The notes beneath the pieces were generated by a model, which was not told the DNA's origin, did no database searches, and saw nothing but the letters and a program-made list of their open reading frames with translations. DNA of 64,000 nt from Linyphia triangularis (Eukaryota; Arthropoda; Arachnida; Araneae; Linyphiidae), in NCBI GenBank assembly GCA_963978545.1, contig OZ021724.1, positions 104,016,023-104,080,022 on the forward strand. The letters are read 5' to 3'. Position 1 is the first letter of the stretch; each line of letters opens with the position of its first letter. Position numbers and translations under genes: made by a program. Below, piece after piece: positions 48,366 through 58,001 of the stretch.

Positions 48366-48930
48366 TATGAAGTGCGGTGGTTTCCGAACACCCTGTATAT
48401 ACGTCTTAGGATCCCCAGTTTTTCCAGAAATATACAACATTTTTAAGTTTATAAATAAAATTTAAAATAAGATATATTTTAGATATTTTTATTAGGATGA
48501 TAGTCTATAACCTATCTAAAACAAAATGAATAAAAAATAATAAAAAAAAAATTATGTATTTGAATTAGAAATATAATTTAAAAATTATTGCAGGGAAAAC
48601 AACTGGGGAATTTCGCCCATTCCCATGACAGTCAGTGGGTTAAAAGAAAATTTATATACAGAAATTTGAAACAATCTAGTATCATTATTTTTCTAGTCTA
48701 ATATATTTTATATTTGGTTTGATTTTATAATATTTTTATTTGATAATTGCTATAAATATCAGAGAATATTTCATTTCAGCACTACACATTAAAGTATAAG
48801 ATCCGATTTGTTACAGACAAACTATGCAACCTAAAATATATTATACATGATCATTAATGTTGGGTACAATAGAAATTCGTAAATATCATGTTTTTACCTA
48901 TTGAGGGTAAGTCAGCAAACATATATCTTT

Positions 48931-49660
48931 AAGGGGAGTTGGAGTTTAAGAACGTCAAAAAATCAATTTTGAGATTAATCATGTAAAAATAACTATGTAA
49001 ACAATTTTGAATCTGACGGTGCAAAAAGTATTAATCTCGCTAAATTAGAAGTAATTTTATAAATTTTGAAAAAAAAAAATTATATTTTTCTATAATTTTT
49101 TATACCGTTTTCAACTTTAACGGCCTTTATCTCTAAACGCAATTTTGGAGACTTAAGGAACATTTACAAAAAAAACTATTAAAGATAAATGGTTAAAATT
49201 TTCAACATATATTCTTACTAGTATATTACACAATTTGGAGTAGCATTTTTAAATATTTTATTTAGTTTCTCGTTAAAAGGTCTGACATTTAAAAAAAATT
49301 TCATTTTTGGTAGAAATAAAACTCTATAAAATCTTTAATTTTGAAAATATCAAAAAATACTACACTCAAATTGTGTAATATATTAGTAAGAATACATGTT
49401 ACAAATTTTAGGCATTTATCTGTAAACGCTTTTTAAGAAAATATTCCTTATGTCTCTAAATTGCGTTTGGATATATGGGCTGTTAAAGTTGAAAACGATA
49501 ATACATATTGATACACAACACTTTTAAAAAAAAAAAATACTTCTAATTTAGAGAGATAAAAACTTTTTACACAGTCGGATTCAAAATTATTTGAATTTTT
49601 TTTTTTTTTTTTCAAATTCAAAAATGGATATTTTGACGTTCTTAAACTCCGACTCCCTTT
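48931..49660. mobile_element. Long hairpin element (730 bp), arms over 300 bp
   Basis: The left end AAGGGGAGTTGGAGTTTAAG and AACGTCAAAA match the complement of the right end (TTTTGACGTTCTTAAACTCC, GACTCCCTTT). Symmetry continues to the centre at about 49295: TTTTCAACTTTAACGGCC against GGCTGTTAAAGTTGAAAACG, TCTTACTAGTATATTACAC against GTGTAATATATTAGTAAGA. TTTAA flanks both ends, a possible TTAA-type target duplication. Non-coding, AT-rich inside. Confidence 0.85.
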
Positions 49661-50911
49661 TTAACTAATGCCGTCATGTAATAGAAAAATACAAGGTTCA
49701 TAAGCAAGTAATTTTTCCTATAACTTTATTTTAAAATAATTACACTAAAATAGCATCATTATTAAATTTATAAAATATCAATGTGACGGTATTCCCTAAC
49801 AGTCACAGTTACTCTATACTGCGCATCGCAGTATAATCTCGGATTAATACTGTCAGGTAAAAGAGAAACTGATGATCATCCAAAATACACGCAGCTGAAA
49901 TTGAATGAAGCTCACCAACCAACTACGCGAGGGTTACCTTCCAAAAACACGGAAATAAAATAAAATAAAAAAAATCGGATAAAAATAACCTATCCATTTA
50001 TATCGCGATGCCTCAATCCCACCAATATCGGTTTAATGCACCCCCCACCTTCGAATAACAAGATATACGTAGGGGGGGGGGGGTGGCAGCAACAAAACAA
50101 ACAAATCCTGAAAATCGCAGTTACTTTTCAATCTCTCCGGGCATGTTATTCGATGCAATTTACTTGATCCTCTGGAATCGATTTTTATTTCAATTTTTCT
50201 TCAATCTCCTTTGCCAAACCTAAGGCTAGTTGATTAGAGGAGAAAACGTCTCATAGCTCATCTCCAGACACTGGTCTGCTACGTATATGGCTGTGGTTGA
50301 CTAATAAATCAATGCATATAATGTCTCTGTAAAATTTTCCATAGAGAAAATAAAACAACCATGCTAGTAGATTAAAATAATTAAGTATATTTTACACAGA
50401 TCTTCTAAAATCATACATTATATACAACTTGTATCGGTTGTCCATACCTCTCTAAGTGAGAAACAATTCTGTTTTTTCAGTATTTCAGTCCGTATTACTG
50501 TATTTTAGTTTAAAATAATATTTCACAATGGAAAACATAGGTATACCTGATGACAAACTTAGAAAAGTTTGGAAGAGTCTGAAAATTGCTCCACTGAGAA
50601 AATGAAGGTTTCCAGAGTGTTTATTGTTTGCTTTTCACAAACATGTATTTTACCAAGTAATTTTGGGCATGAATTTAGCAGTTACATCGTAATTAAATCA
50701 TCAAAGATAGATCACATTATGTCTTTCAGTGGTGTTATATGAATAATCAATTATTTTATCCTTGTAATAAAGGATTCAATCTACTGTTTTGCCTTACAAA
50801 GACCAATTTCTCCTTATACTAAAAAATTGTGAAATGAATACCAGAAGTTACAATAGGGTATATCTCAAGAAAAAACTTTGGGTATATTTTCCATTTGTCA
50901 ATCTAATTTAT
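49661..50911. other. AT-rich DNA with a G tract; no gene recognised
   Basis: A run of 13 G lies near 50074-50086 after a C6 run at 50041-50046. Otherwise no feature. Confidence 0.5.
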
Positions 50912-50913
50912 TA

Positions 50914-51072
50914 CAGTCAACTCGCGATAGCTCGAAGTCTCATAAGTCAAATATTCGTTTATCTCGAAGTTTTATAGGCCTTGAATAGAAAATTATTTCC
51001 GATAACTTGAACTTCAGATAACTCGAAGAATTTGGCCAGTCCCTTAAACTTCAAGTTATCGCGAGTTGACTG
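50914..51072. mobile_element. Tigger/pogo-like MITE (159 bp)
   Basis: CAGTCAACTCGCGATAGCTC at the left and its near complement ATCGCGAGTTGACTG at the right are terminal inverted repeats, flanked by TA on both sides (50912-50913 and 51073-51074). Inside are repeated CTCGAAG words (three to four copies). TA duplication and CAGT...ACTG ends fit non-autonomous Tigger/pogo elements, which need transposase from elsewhere. Confidence 0.85.
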
Positions 51073-51074
51073 TA

Positions 51075-51539
51075 TTTTAGAAATTATTTTACATAAAATT
51101 TAATTTTAAATATGAATATAGTCTGTTCATTGAACAAAGATTGTTCATTGAACAGCAGTGACTATTATTTTCTGTTGGTACTCACGTACTTGAGGATGCT
51201 CTATATTTCATGATTTCTAATCCGCAAGCACCTTAAATTATATAAAAGGAGTTAATTTAGTGGTATATGGGGAATTATCAAAGCAAAAATCTGCACACAA
51301 AACTTACAACTCTCTTATTTTATTTTGGTACCGTTTTTCATTCGAACCATCATCAATTACGGAGTTAGAATAAACCACACTCCTCACTAGTTTTATCTAA
51401 ATTAACGACGATTTGCATGTTGCTATTGACTGACAGGCCTGCAGGTAAGTAGGATTGGTCATTATCAAGCAAATGGTTACTATCATGCGTTGGTAGAAAA
51501 AAACAGCTCTTTTACATAATGTCAGCAGCTGAAATTATT
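51075..51539. other. No gene recognised; one short direct repeat
   Basis: TGTTCATTGAACA occurs twice in tandem at about 51123-51154. Nothing else supported. Confidence 0.5.
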
Positions 51540-52530
51540 CAGATATGAAACCTACTAGTATATGGTCACTGAAATTACGAGTGATTAAAATTAACACCTC
51601 AGATAATAGAAATTGTTTTATCTACTGGAGACGCCAAATACTGATATTCCAAATAGATACAAATTTCCTTCGAACTACCTTTATAAACGATGTTTGCATA
51701 TGCCACACTGATTATGAGTTTTTTCTAAGGTTAATATTTATTTGCTCGTTACCAATGGCTGACATGCCAAATAGAAGGCCACTGCCAAGCGGTGGTTAAA
51801 AGTCCAGCTTTCCTTTTAGACAGTGCCATCAGCTGAAACTATCCAGCTCTTAAACTAGTACTACTCCACATGTCAGTGGTTACTGAAACTCATGTATGGT
51901 GAGAGCTGGCACGCCATGAAATATAAAACGTTTGATCTATTGGAGAAGCCAACTATGCATCAGTGGCAAATACATTCTCTAGTGAGTAGCTTGGAATTGA
52001 GCATCGTGCTAGTAGATGGCATTTAGGGGATGGTGATATCTACTGGTGCACTAAATGGAACGTATGATATAACATTTAGTCTTCAGTTAAAAATGGTTTC
52101 AGTTCTACTCCTTTAATCAGTGGTTACTGGCACACAAGGATAGTAAGAGTTGACACGCCAGTAAATATAAAAAGTTTGATCTATTGAAGATGCCAATCAG
52201 TGGCCAGTAACTTCTACAGTGAGTAGCAAGAAGTTGAGAACCATGCTAGTATCCAGCACTTATAGGATGGTGATATTTACTGACGTGCTAACTGGAACGT
52301 GCAATATAACATTTACTCTTCAATTAAAAATGGTTTCAGTACCTCTCCACCAATCAGTGGTTACTGACACACAAAGAACGTGAGATTTTACACGCCATTA
52401 AATATAAAATGTTTGATCTATTGGAGACGCCAATCAGTGGCAAGTAGCTTCTACAGTGAGTCGCATGAAGTTGAGCACTTGCTAGTAGCTGGCGTTTAGG
52501 GAATGATGATCTCTACTGGTGCACTTACTG
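51540..52530. repeat. Tandem repeat of about 240 bp, 3 copies plus a diverged one
   Basis: TCAGTGGTTACTG occurs at 51872, 52117 and 52354 (245 and 237 bp apart). Each unit also holds AAATATAAAAxGTTTGATCTA, TCTACAGTGAGTAGC and TTAAAAATGGTTTCAG. The segment 51540-51790 (GGTCACTGAAATTAC, TTTTATCTACTGGAGACGCC) is an older, diverged unit. Confidence 0.85.
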
Positions 52531-52639
52531 AAACGTGTAAATTAGTATTTTAACTGGACTCCAGTTTAGGTTAGTTAGGGGTTCCAGTTTAAATCACCAA
52601 TATGTGATGTTATATAACGTAACCTGGCTACTGGTTCTA

Positions 52640-53190
52640 GTTAACCATTTTCTATTTACTAGCACCGGCGACTCCCATCATCCAATCACGTACGCTCTGC
52701 CGTGGTCACCGACGGACGACGCAACGGTCGTCTAGCTGACGTCACAAAGCTGGCAATCTAAATTGGAACCCCCAGTAGTAGAGTGTAAATCCGGTTTCAG
52801 TCTTCAGTTAAAAATGATTTTCAAGTGCTGTAAACCCAGGGGGAGGAGAAAACTACGAGGCATCTTGCATTTCATTTCGCTAGCCTTGGAATTCAAGAGG
52901 GAAGTGGTGGAAATAACGGTCGGTAACGTATCCTTCTTCGTCTACGGATTATAGGAGTTTTGTTAAGGGGGGTAGGATATTTCCGGTTGTGCCGGTACAC
53001 ACTTAGAGGAAGAGCTAGGATGGTTGTCGAGATCGATTCGTAATTGAGGAATTATTCTGGATGCGGTCGATTGGGCATCCGTCGATTATGAGAACTCGAT
53101 TCTCATCATTGGATTCCGATGCTTGGCGAACTCGGGTTTTTGTTTCCGTTTTGATTGCTCTTCTCTGCTGTGACCCTCCTCATTATGGGC
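52640..53190. promoter_or_regulatory. GC-rich, promoter-like island
   Basis: The block is much richer in GC and CpG than the rest. It contains a CCAAT-box-like ATCCAATCACG (52677-52687) and, about 50 bp on, a perfect CRE palindrome TGACGTCA (52737-52744). No TATA box is obvious. A small open frame starts 20 bp after the CRE. In an AT-rich arthropod genome such an island can mark a promoter and first exon of a host gene, but GC content alone does not prove this. Confidence 0.35.
52763..52954 (+). CDS. Possible first exon or small ORF (63 codons), low confidence
   Basis: The frame opens at the alternative start TTG at 52763 or, more usually, ATG at 52814 (MIFKCCKPRGRRKLRGIL). It ends VSFFVYGL before TAG. 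It has a CC pair and a basic cluster followed by a hydrophobic stretch. GT sites near 52923 and 52929 could be splice donors. Against it: the ATG lies in TTCAGTTAAAAATG, a word borrowed from the neighbouring 240-bp repeat. No family recognised. Confidence 0.18.
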   Translation: MEPPVVECKSGFSLQLKMIFKCCKPRGRRKLRGILHFISLALEFKREVVEITVGNVSFFVYGL

Positions 53191-54359
53191 CGCTTTGATA
53201 ATAACCGATGGTACCGAAGTTAGTTTTTTTTTTTGTAGAAATTGAAAATGACAAACTTGTTGCGTAGATGAATTTGGTCGGATTTTTTTTTTTTTTTTCT
53301 TTCTTCTTTTTGGTTGAGATTGAAATAGTTTTTGGTTGTAGAAATGTATCTAGGAGGATATATACGTGTTTTCTGGATATTATAGGATTGTCATTTTGTT
53401 TGAAAGACACATGTCATATGAAGGAATTGCGATGTTTGAAAGTATTTTGGGTTTGCAGTGACAAAATTCTAATCGTAAAAGAAATATCATCACTTTTCTC
53501 AAAGTGCTTTTCTTCAAGAGAGAATGACAGCTTCTCCTTGCTCTATAGAACTTAATGCTTAATTTCTTTGGCCTCATTTTCAGCCAAAATACTTCTTTAA
53601 AACATATGAATTTTCACATCAAGTAAAGCAATAGTAATAAAAAGATAATTGGAAAGGAAAGTAACTACAATAGTCCCTCGATACATCGCGCTTGCCGTGA
53701 GACAAGCAATTTTGCGCGACATATCGAGCGAAATGATAAAATGTAAATAATAATAATAATAATTTATGTACATATGCACTTTAATGCCTAACTTAAGAGC
53801 AAAAGTATGCAAAATCATATAAATTAATAACTTAAATAATAAAGACATAGTAGTTCCATTTAATTTGGACACAACATTTATATTTATTAAAAAAAACTAA
53901 AATTTTAATGGAAATACCTAAATTATTTTATTATGGAAAGTATTCACTCTCGTATATAAACTAAAAAGTATAGGCAAGCACATATATTCTTATGAAGAAA
54001 AAACGTATGATTCCATGAATATATATAATAAAGTGTTTATCAATGAATTCGCAGTCATTACCACTCCGTGACATTTCCTCTAAACTTTCCCACTTCTATG
54101 TTCATTTTAGTCAAAAATGCTTATCCACCAGATTTCTCAGATATTTCTCCCAATATTTAAAACTAAATAATTTAATGTAAGCCATAATCAAAATTATTTA
54201 AGAACGCTTCCATGATCTTTCAGTAATACAACTAACTCACCACAAGTTCAAAAGAAGTGACTAATCAGTTAAAATGAATTAAATATCAAAGATCATTTAC
54301 ATAAAAAGTAAATCATACATTCCTAATACAAACTGTTCATCAAAACACACAAAGAACTT
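53191..54359. other. T-rich then AT-rich DNA; possible Tigger-like fragment
   Basis: Two T-rich tracts (53222-53235 and 53283-53299) follow the GC island. At 53669-53730, AATAGTCCCTCGATACATCG and CGCGACATATCGAGCG look like one end of a Tigger-like element with a small hairpin, but no opposite end is seen. No gene recognised. Confidence 0.35.
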
Positions 54360-55074
54360 TCCCTGGAAAAAATGTGCCACTTTACCACAATTATTGAGAA
54401 AGCACTCCACCAATTAGGCTGGGTAAGAAATCACAGCTAACTCTCAGTCAAATCCTGCCAACATTTCTTAATAAAAACATTAATTATATCAAAACACTCA
54501 ATTAACTTACATGCCCATTAGAGAAAAATCCACCACGCTTGCAGTAAAAGCACTAATTATAATGAATGTTACATCGAAGGTAATATTCCCACCTAACGTG
54601 CCAAACATTCTTAAAATAGAGCTTCAAAAAGTTCAACAGTCTCCACTCCTGCAAGAAATAAAAGTGTCAATCCACCACACTTGCACTGAAAGTGTCAATC
54701 CAATTACACTAGGTGACACCTGAAAGGCTCATTCCCATGAAAAAAAATCTGCCAGACATTTTGAATTCATGACTAAAACATTCAAATAACTTGCATGCCC
54801 ATTCCAGAAAAATCCACCACGCTTGCAGTGAAAGCTCCAATTACCCTGGCCGTTACAACAAAGCTAATATTCAGCCACAACGTGCCAGACATTCGTAATG
54901 TAAACAGCGGATCAAAAAACTCAACAATCCTCCCTCACTCCTTCAAGAAATAAAAAGTGTCAATCCGCCACACTTGCCCTGAAAATGTCCATCCAATTAC
55001 ACCAGATGGCACATTAAATCTCATTCACATAAAAAAAAAATGCCAGGCAGTTTAAACACAAGACTCTGCAACAT
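54360..55074. repeat. 285-bp tandem repeat, left part
   Basis: CATGCCCATT..AGAAAAATCCACCACGCTTGCAG occurs at about 54511 and 54796 (285 bp apart). AAAGTGTCAATCC and AACGTGCCA.ACATTC are also repeated in order. A diverged earlier unit precedes (54360-54480). The array is cut by the hAT-like MITE and resumes at 55884. Confidence 0.82.
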
Positions 55075-55082
55075 CAAAACAC

Positions 55083-55875
55083 TATGGGTTGGCGATATAT
55101 CGATACGACGATATTTTTATCGATATTTTTTTTTAAATATCGATAGTAAAAATATCGATACAAGTCACCGATATATCGATATTTTCAAACATTTTTAGTT
55201 TTTTGATGATCGTTTTGTAGTTTCATGTGTTAATGGTTTTTTTTGGGTTTTTTCGATTTTCTTTGTTCCCTTTTCAAAAACTTCAAAACTAAGGTTTGGA
55301 CTTGGGTGTGAGACATTTAAAATGGCACACTAACAAAAAGGAAAACATGATGTAATAGAAAGATAAGATCATTAATTAGTATTCATTAACATAGGGCCGT
55401 TTCTGTTGCAAGCGTGTGCTGAAATTTGCATCTAATTTTAAATATTAAAAACATCTCTATCAGCAAAATATGCGATAAACTACATTTCAAAATTTCTTCC
55501 TTAAAAATAAATGTGAATTTATGCATTGACATCCAAATGTATTTTATTTATTCTGATTGATAATATAATTTATTTATTAAAACAATTTTTATAATTTATT
55601 TATTAAAGCAATTTTTATAATTTATTTATCAAAACAATTTTTATAATTTATTTATTAAAACAACTTTTATAGTTTATTTATCAAAACAATTTTTAAAATT
55701 TATTTATTAAAGCAATTTAGTCATGAATTCATGAAAAGTAGAAATTTGCCCCAACAAACTCTGGAAAAAAAATTAACAAAAAATCATGTATCCATATATC
55801 GATATTTTATCGATATTTGTTTCTGTGCAACGATATAGTATCGATATTTATTTTGATCGATATTTCCGACCTCTA
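55083..55875. mobile_element. hAT-like MITE (793 bp) with 8-bp duplication and TATCGATA clusters
   Basis: The left end TATGGGTTGGCGATAT and right end, complement TAGAGGTCGGAAATAT, are imperfect terminal inverted repeats flanked by CAAAACAC on both sides (55075-55082 and 55876-55883), an 8-bp duplication as in hAT elements. The flanking 285-bp repeat continues across the insertion. Within about 110 bp of the left end there are five TATCGATA octamers, and three more near the right end. The middle holds a 26-bp tandem array. No coding sequence. Confidence 0.85.
55555..55718. repeat. 26-bp tandem array within the MITE
   Basis: AATTTATTTATTAAAACAAT-type units, about six copies, 26 bp apart (CAATTT at 55583, 55609, 55635 and on). 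Confidence 0.88.
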
Positions 55876-55995
55876 CAAAACACTCACACAACTTTCATGC
55901 AAATTGGAGAAAATATTGCCAATTCATCACTCTTCCAGAAGAAGCATCCTTCCAATCAGACTAGGCTAGACATCAAAGCTAATACGCAGTCATAA
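55876..55995. repeat. 285-bp tandem repeat, right part
   Basis: CAAAACACTCACACAACTTTCATGC and CCAATCAGACTAGGCTAGACAT continue the unit interrupted at 55083 (compare CATCAAAACACTCAATTAAC near 54489). Confidence 0.7.
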
Positions 55996-56039
55996 CGAGA
56001 GAGAACAGAGAGGAAAGGTATGTCACATCATAACCCTCC

Positions 56040-56460
56040 CCCCTCTCCCCGTATGAATCCCCCTCCCAACCCCTAGGGGCCGTTTAACTCCTCTACAATC
56101 CACACTCTCTGAAAAGAGACATCAAATAGTTCCCTTGACCTTTATGCCCACCTTATCTTTTGCACTGCTTTCATAGGGGGAGGGGGGGGGGGGGGGGCAG
56201 GAAGGCACGTGAGACTAATTATAAAATAGTCACGTGACGCAGGGGTTGCGGTGGGAAGGGGGATTAATGGAAGTCCATTCTTGTGCGTCCCCCTCCCTTG
56301 GCTTTCACCCCGGGTCGTCTGTCACGTGGCAAGTGTCGTGTGACAGTGATTCTGTCACTTCAAGAATAATAACTCGTGCTCCTATCTTGCTGTGGTCTTA
56401 TAGTGCGCTCTCGAAATATTTATTGCGAGCGAAATAGTTTTGTTTTAGAAGTTTGTTTCA
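56040..56460. promoter_or_regulatory. GC-rich island with three CACGTG E-boxes
   Basis: After C- and G-rich runs (a long G tract at about 56176-56197), the island contains CACGTG at 56206, 56231 and 56323. The second is in GTCACGTGAC, the palindrome bound by MiT/TFE- and USF-type bHLH factors in animals; the third is in GTCACGTGGC. TATAAAAT lies just before the second (56220-56227). No exon is identified downstream. Promoter or enhancer function is inferred from motif clustering only. Confidence 0.3.
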
Positions 56461-56867
56461 GCTTAGTCTATATTTTCAAAAGGAAGTTTTGAGTTTCCTT
56501 GTGATGGTAGTATTGTTATACGAACACTTGTTGCTAGTTTTAGTATAACTTGATAATGACTGAATACAAAAATTAGAGGTGTAGGAACATCGAAAAAACT
56601 TTCAATTGCACTATAATATTGGTAACTGCATTAAAATTTATAGTGTTACTTAACGTTTCATATTTTCACTCATCTAAATAAAAATGGCCAGTATGATGAT
56701 ATTTATGGCAATAATTTTTACATGGACATAAAAAAAACCGCCAAGTTGGCGAAATTGGCGATCTCATTCGATAGACAGTACATTGTACTTTCTTGTGCGT
56801 AAAACAGACAAGTTGTTGTTGGGCAATGCTTAAGGGCAGAGAACTATGTGTTAAGGGCACTAGTTTT
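56461..56867. other. No feature recognised
   Basis: AT-rich sequence with a short GCCAAGTTGGCGAAATTGGC hairpin-like word at about 56741-56760. Confidence 0.45.
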
Positions 56868-57162
56868 CACCTTTTACGCTTTTATCGCATTTTTACTGGA
56901 ATTTTGAAGGTGTGGACAATTAGCTCTCTTTAAGAGGCATTAGCATAGATTGTTTTTAATCAAATTCGTTAGAGCCGTTTGTAAGCAATTACTGAAAAAC
57001 ATGAAGAATTTTATTAATGGCAACTGTCTAAAGCGCATGCGCAATTTTGATGAAAATTTTCATGGTAGGTCCCATGGCCACCAATAACCAGCAAAACAAA
57101 CTTGAATAATGTAGGTCAATTTGTTCGGGAGTTATGCTGACCACGTACATACACAGACGGTT
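56868..57162 (-). mobile_element. Dispersed repeat, inverted partial copy
   Basis: On the minus strand this matches the interior of the 43.0-kb repeat: GGTCAGCATAACTCCCGAAC (57128-57147), CATGCGC (57030) and AATGCCTCTTAAAG (56930-56943). It abuts the forward copy at 57183, so the two form a partial foldback. Confidence 0.75.
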
Positions 57163-57182
57163 TTTTTTTAAAACAACTTTAT

Positions 57183-57697
57183 ACTTTCAATTACCCATAT
57201 GTATACACAGGGTAATGAAAGTATAGTATTCGGTAAGAAGAAAAAAAAAGATTTTTTGCATTACACCAAGTTTTGGAACATCCTGATTTCAAAAAAGTGA
57301 TCTAGAAAAAATGTCTGTCTGTGTGTATGTGTGTACGTGATCAGCATAACTCCTGAACAAATTGACCTACGATGTTTAAATTTGGTGTGAGGGTTGGTGA
57401 GGGCATAGGGACCTACCATTAAGGTTTTCGTCAAAATCGCACTTGCACATAAGGTAGCTGTCATTGAAAAAATCATGTTTTTCAATAATTGCTAAAAAAC
57501 GGATTTCCGTAAAAATGCTTTAATGGCGTAAAAAGTTTAAAAACGAATGTATTAACACAGAGTTCTCTTTCTTTGAGCATACCTCATCAACGATCGTTTT
57601 TTTTTTTTTCTTTTCTTTTCTCCTCATTTTCAATTACAAGAAAGGATTATATAAGAATTATTGAAAAGTATATCGCCAAAATCGTCCTTTAAATAAA

Positions 57698-57730
<33 letters not shown>

Positions 57731-58001
57731 CCTTATGCAAGAATTATCGCATGATAATTCTTGAATGAATCTTTGATGCATTGAACGCATAAATCGTTGA
57801 TGAAAATATGAAATAGGTAAATGACACGAATCTATGTCAGTATTGTAGTGCAATTGAAGGTTTCGCGATGGTCCATACTTCTAGTTTAAATCAAGGTGTT
57901 CTAAAACGTGAAGAAATGCAAAAAAAAAAAAAAACACACACAAAAAAATACCGAATGCTTTGCTTTCATTACTCTATGTAAACATATGGGTGATTGAAAG
58001 T
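57183..58001 (+). mobile_element. Dispersed repeat with palindromic termini, copy 2 (about 819 bp)
   Basis: The left end (ACTTTCAATTACCCAT, then CAGGGTAATGAAAG) and right end (CTTTCATTACTCTATG, then ATGGGTGATTGAAAGT) are inverted, and each end is itself a palindrome. The interior matches 42995-43735, including GAAAAAATCATG, CATCAACGATCGTTTTTT and the T-run with AAGACC. No gene product is recognised. No clear target duplication. Confidence 0.72.

Larger units (their letters stand above)
44285..48645. mobile_element. Nested composite with piggyBac-like and inner inverted ends
   Basis: Outer ends CCCATTGACGGTCATG (44285) and, on the right, CATGACAGTCAGTGGG followed by TTAA (48630-48649) are inverted (13 of 16), like piggyBac termini; the left flank reads TTA. 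Just inside lies a second inverted pair: ACAGGGTGTTCGGAAACCAC then CGCACTTC at 44309-44336, and its complement at 48366-48403. The interior is a mosaic of unrelated elements: a 695-bp element (45056-45750), SINE-derived duplications and 300-bp repeats. No complete transposase gene is seen. Whether the two end pairs belong to one or two elements is unclear. Confidence 0.55.
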
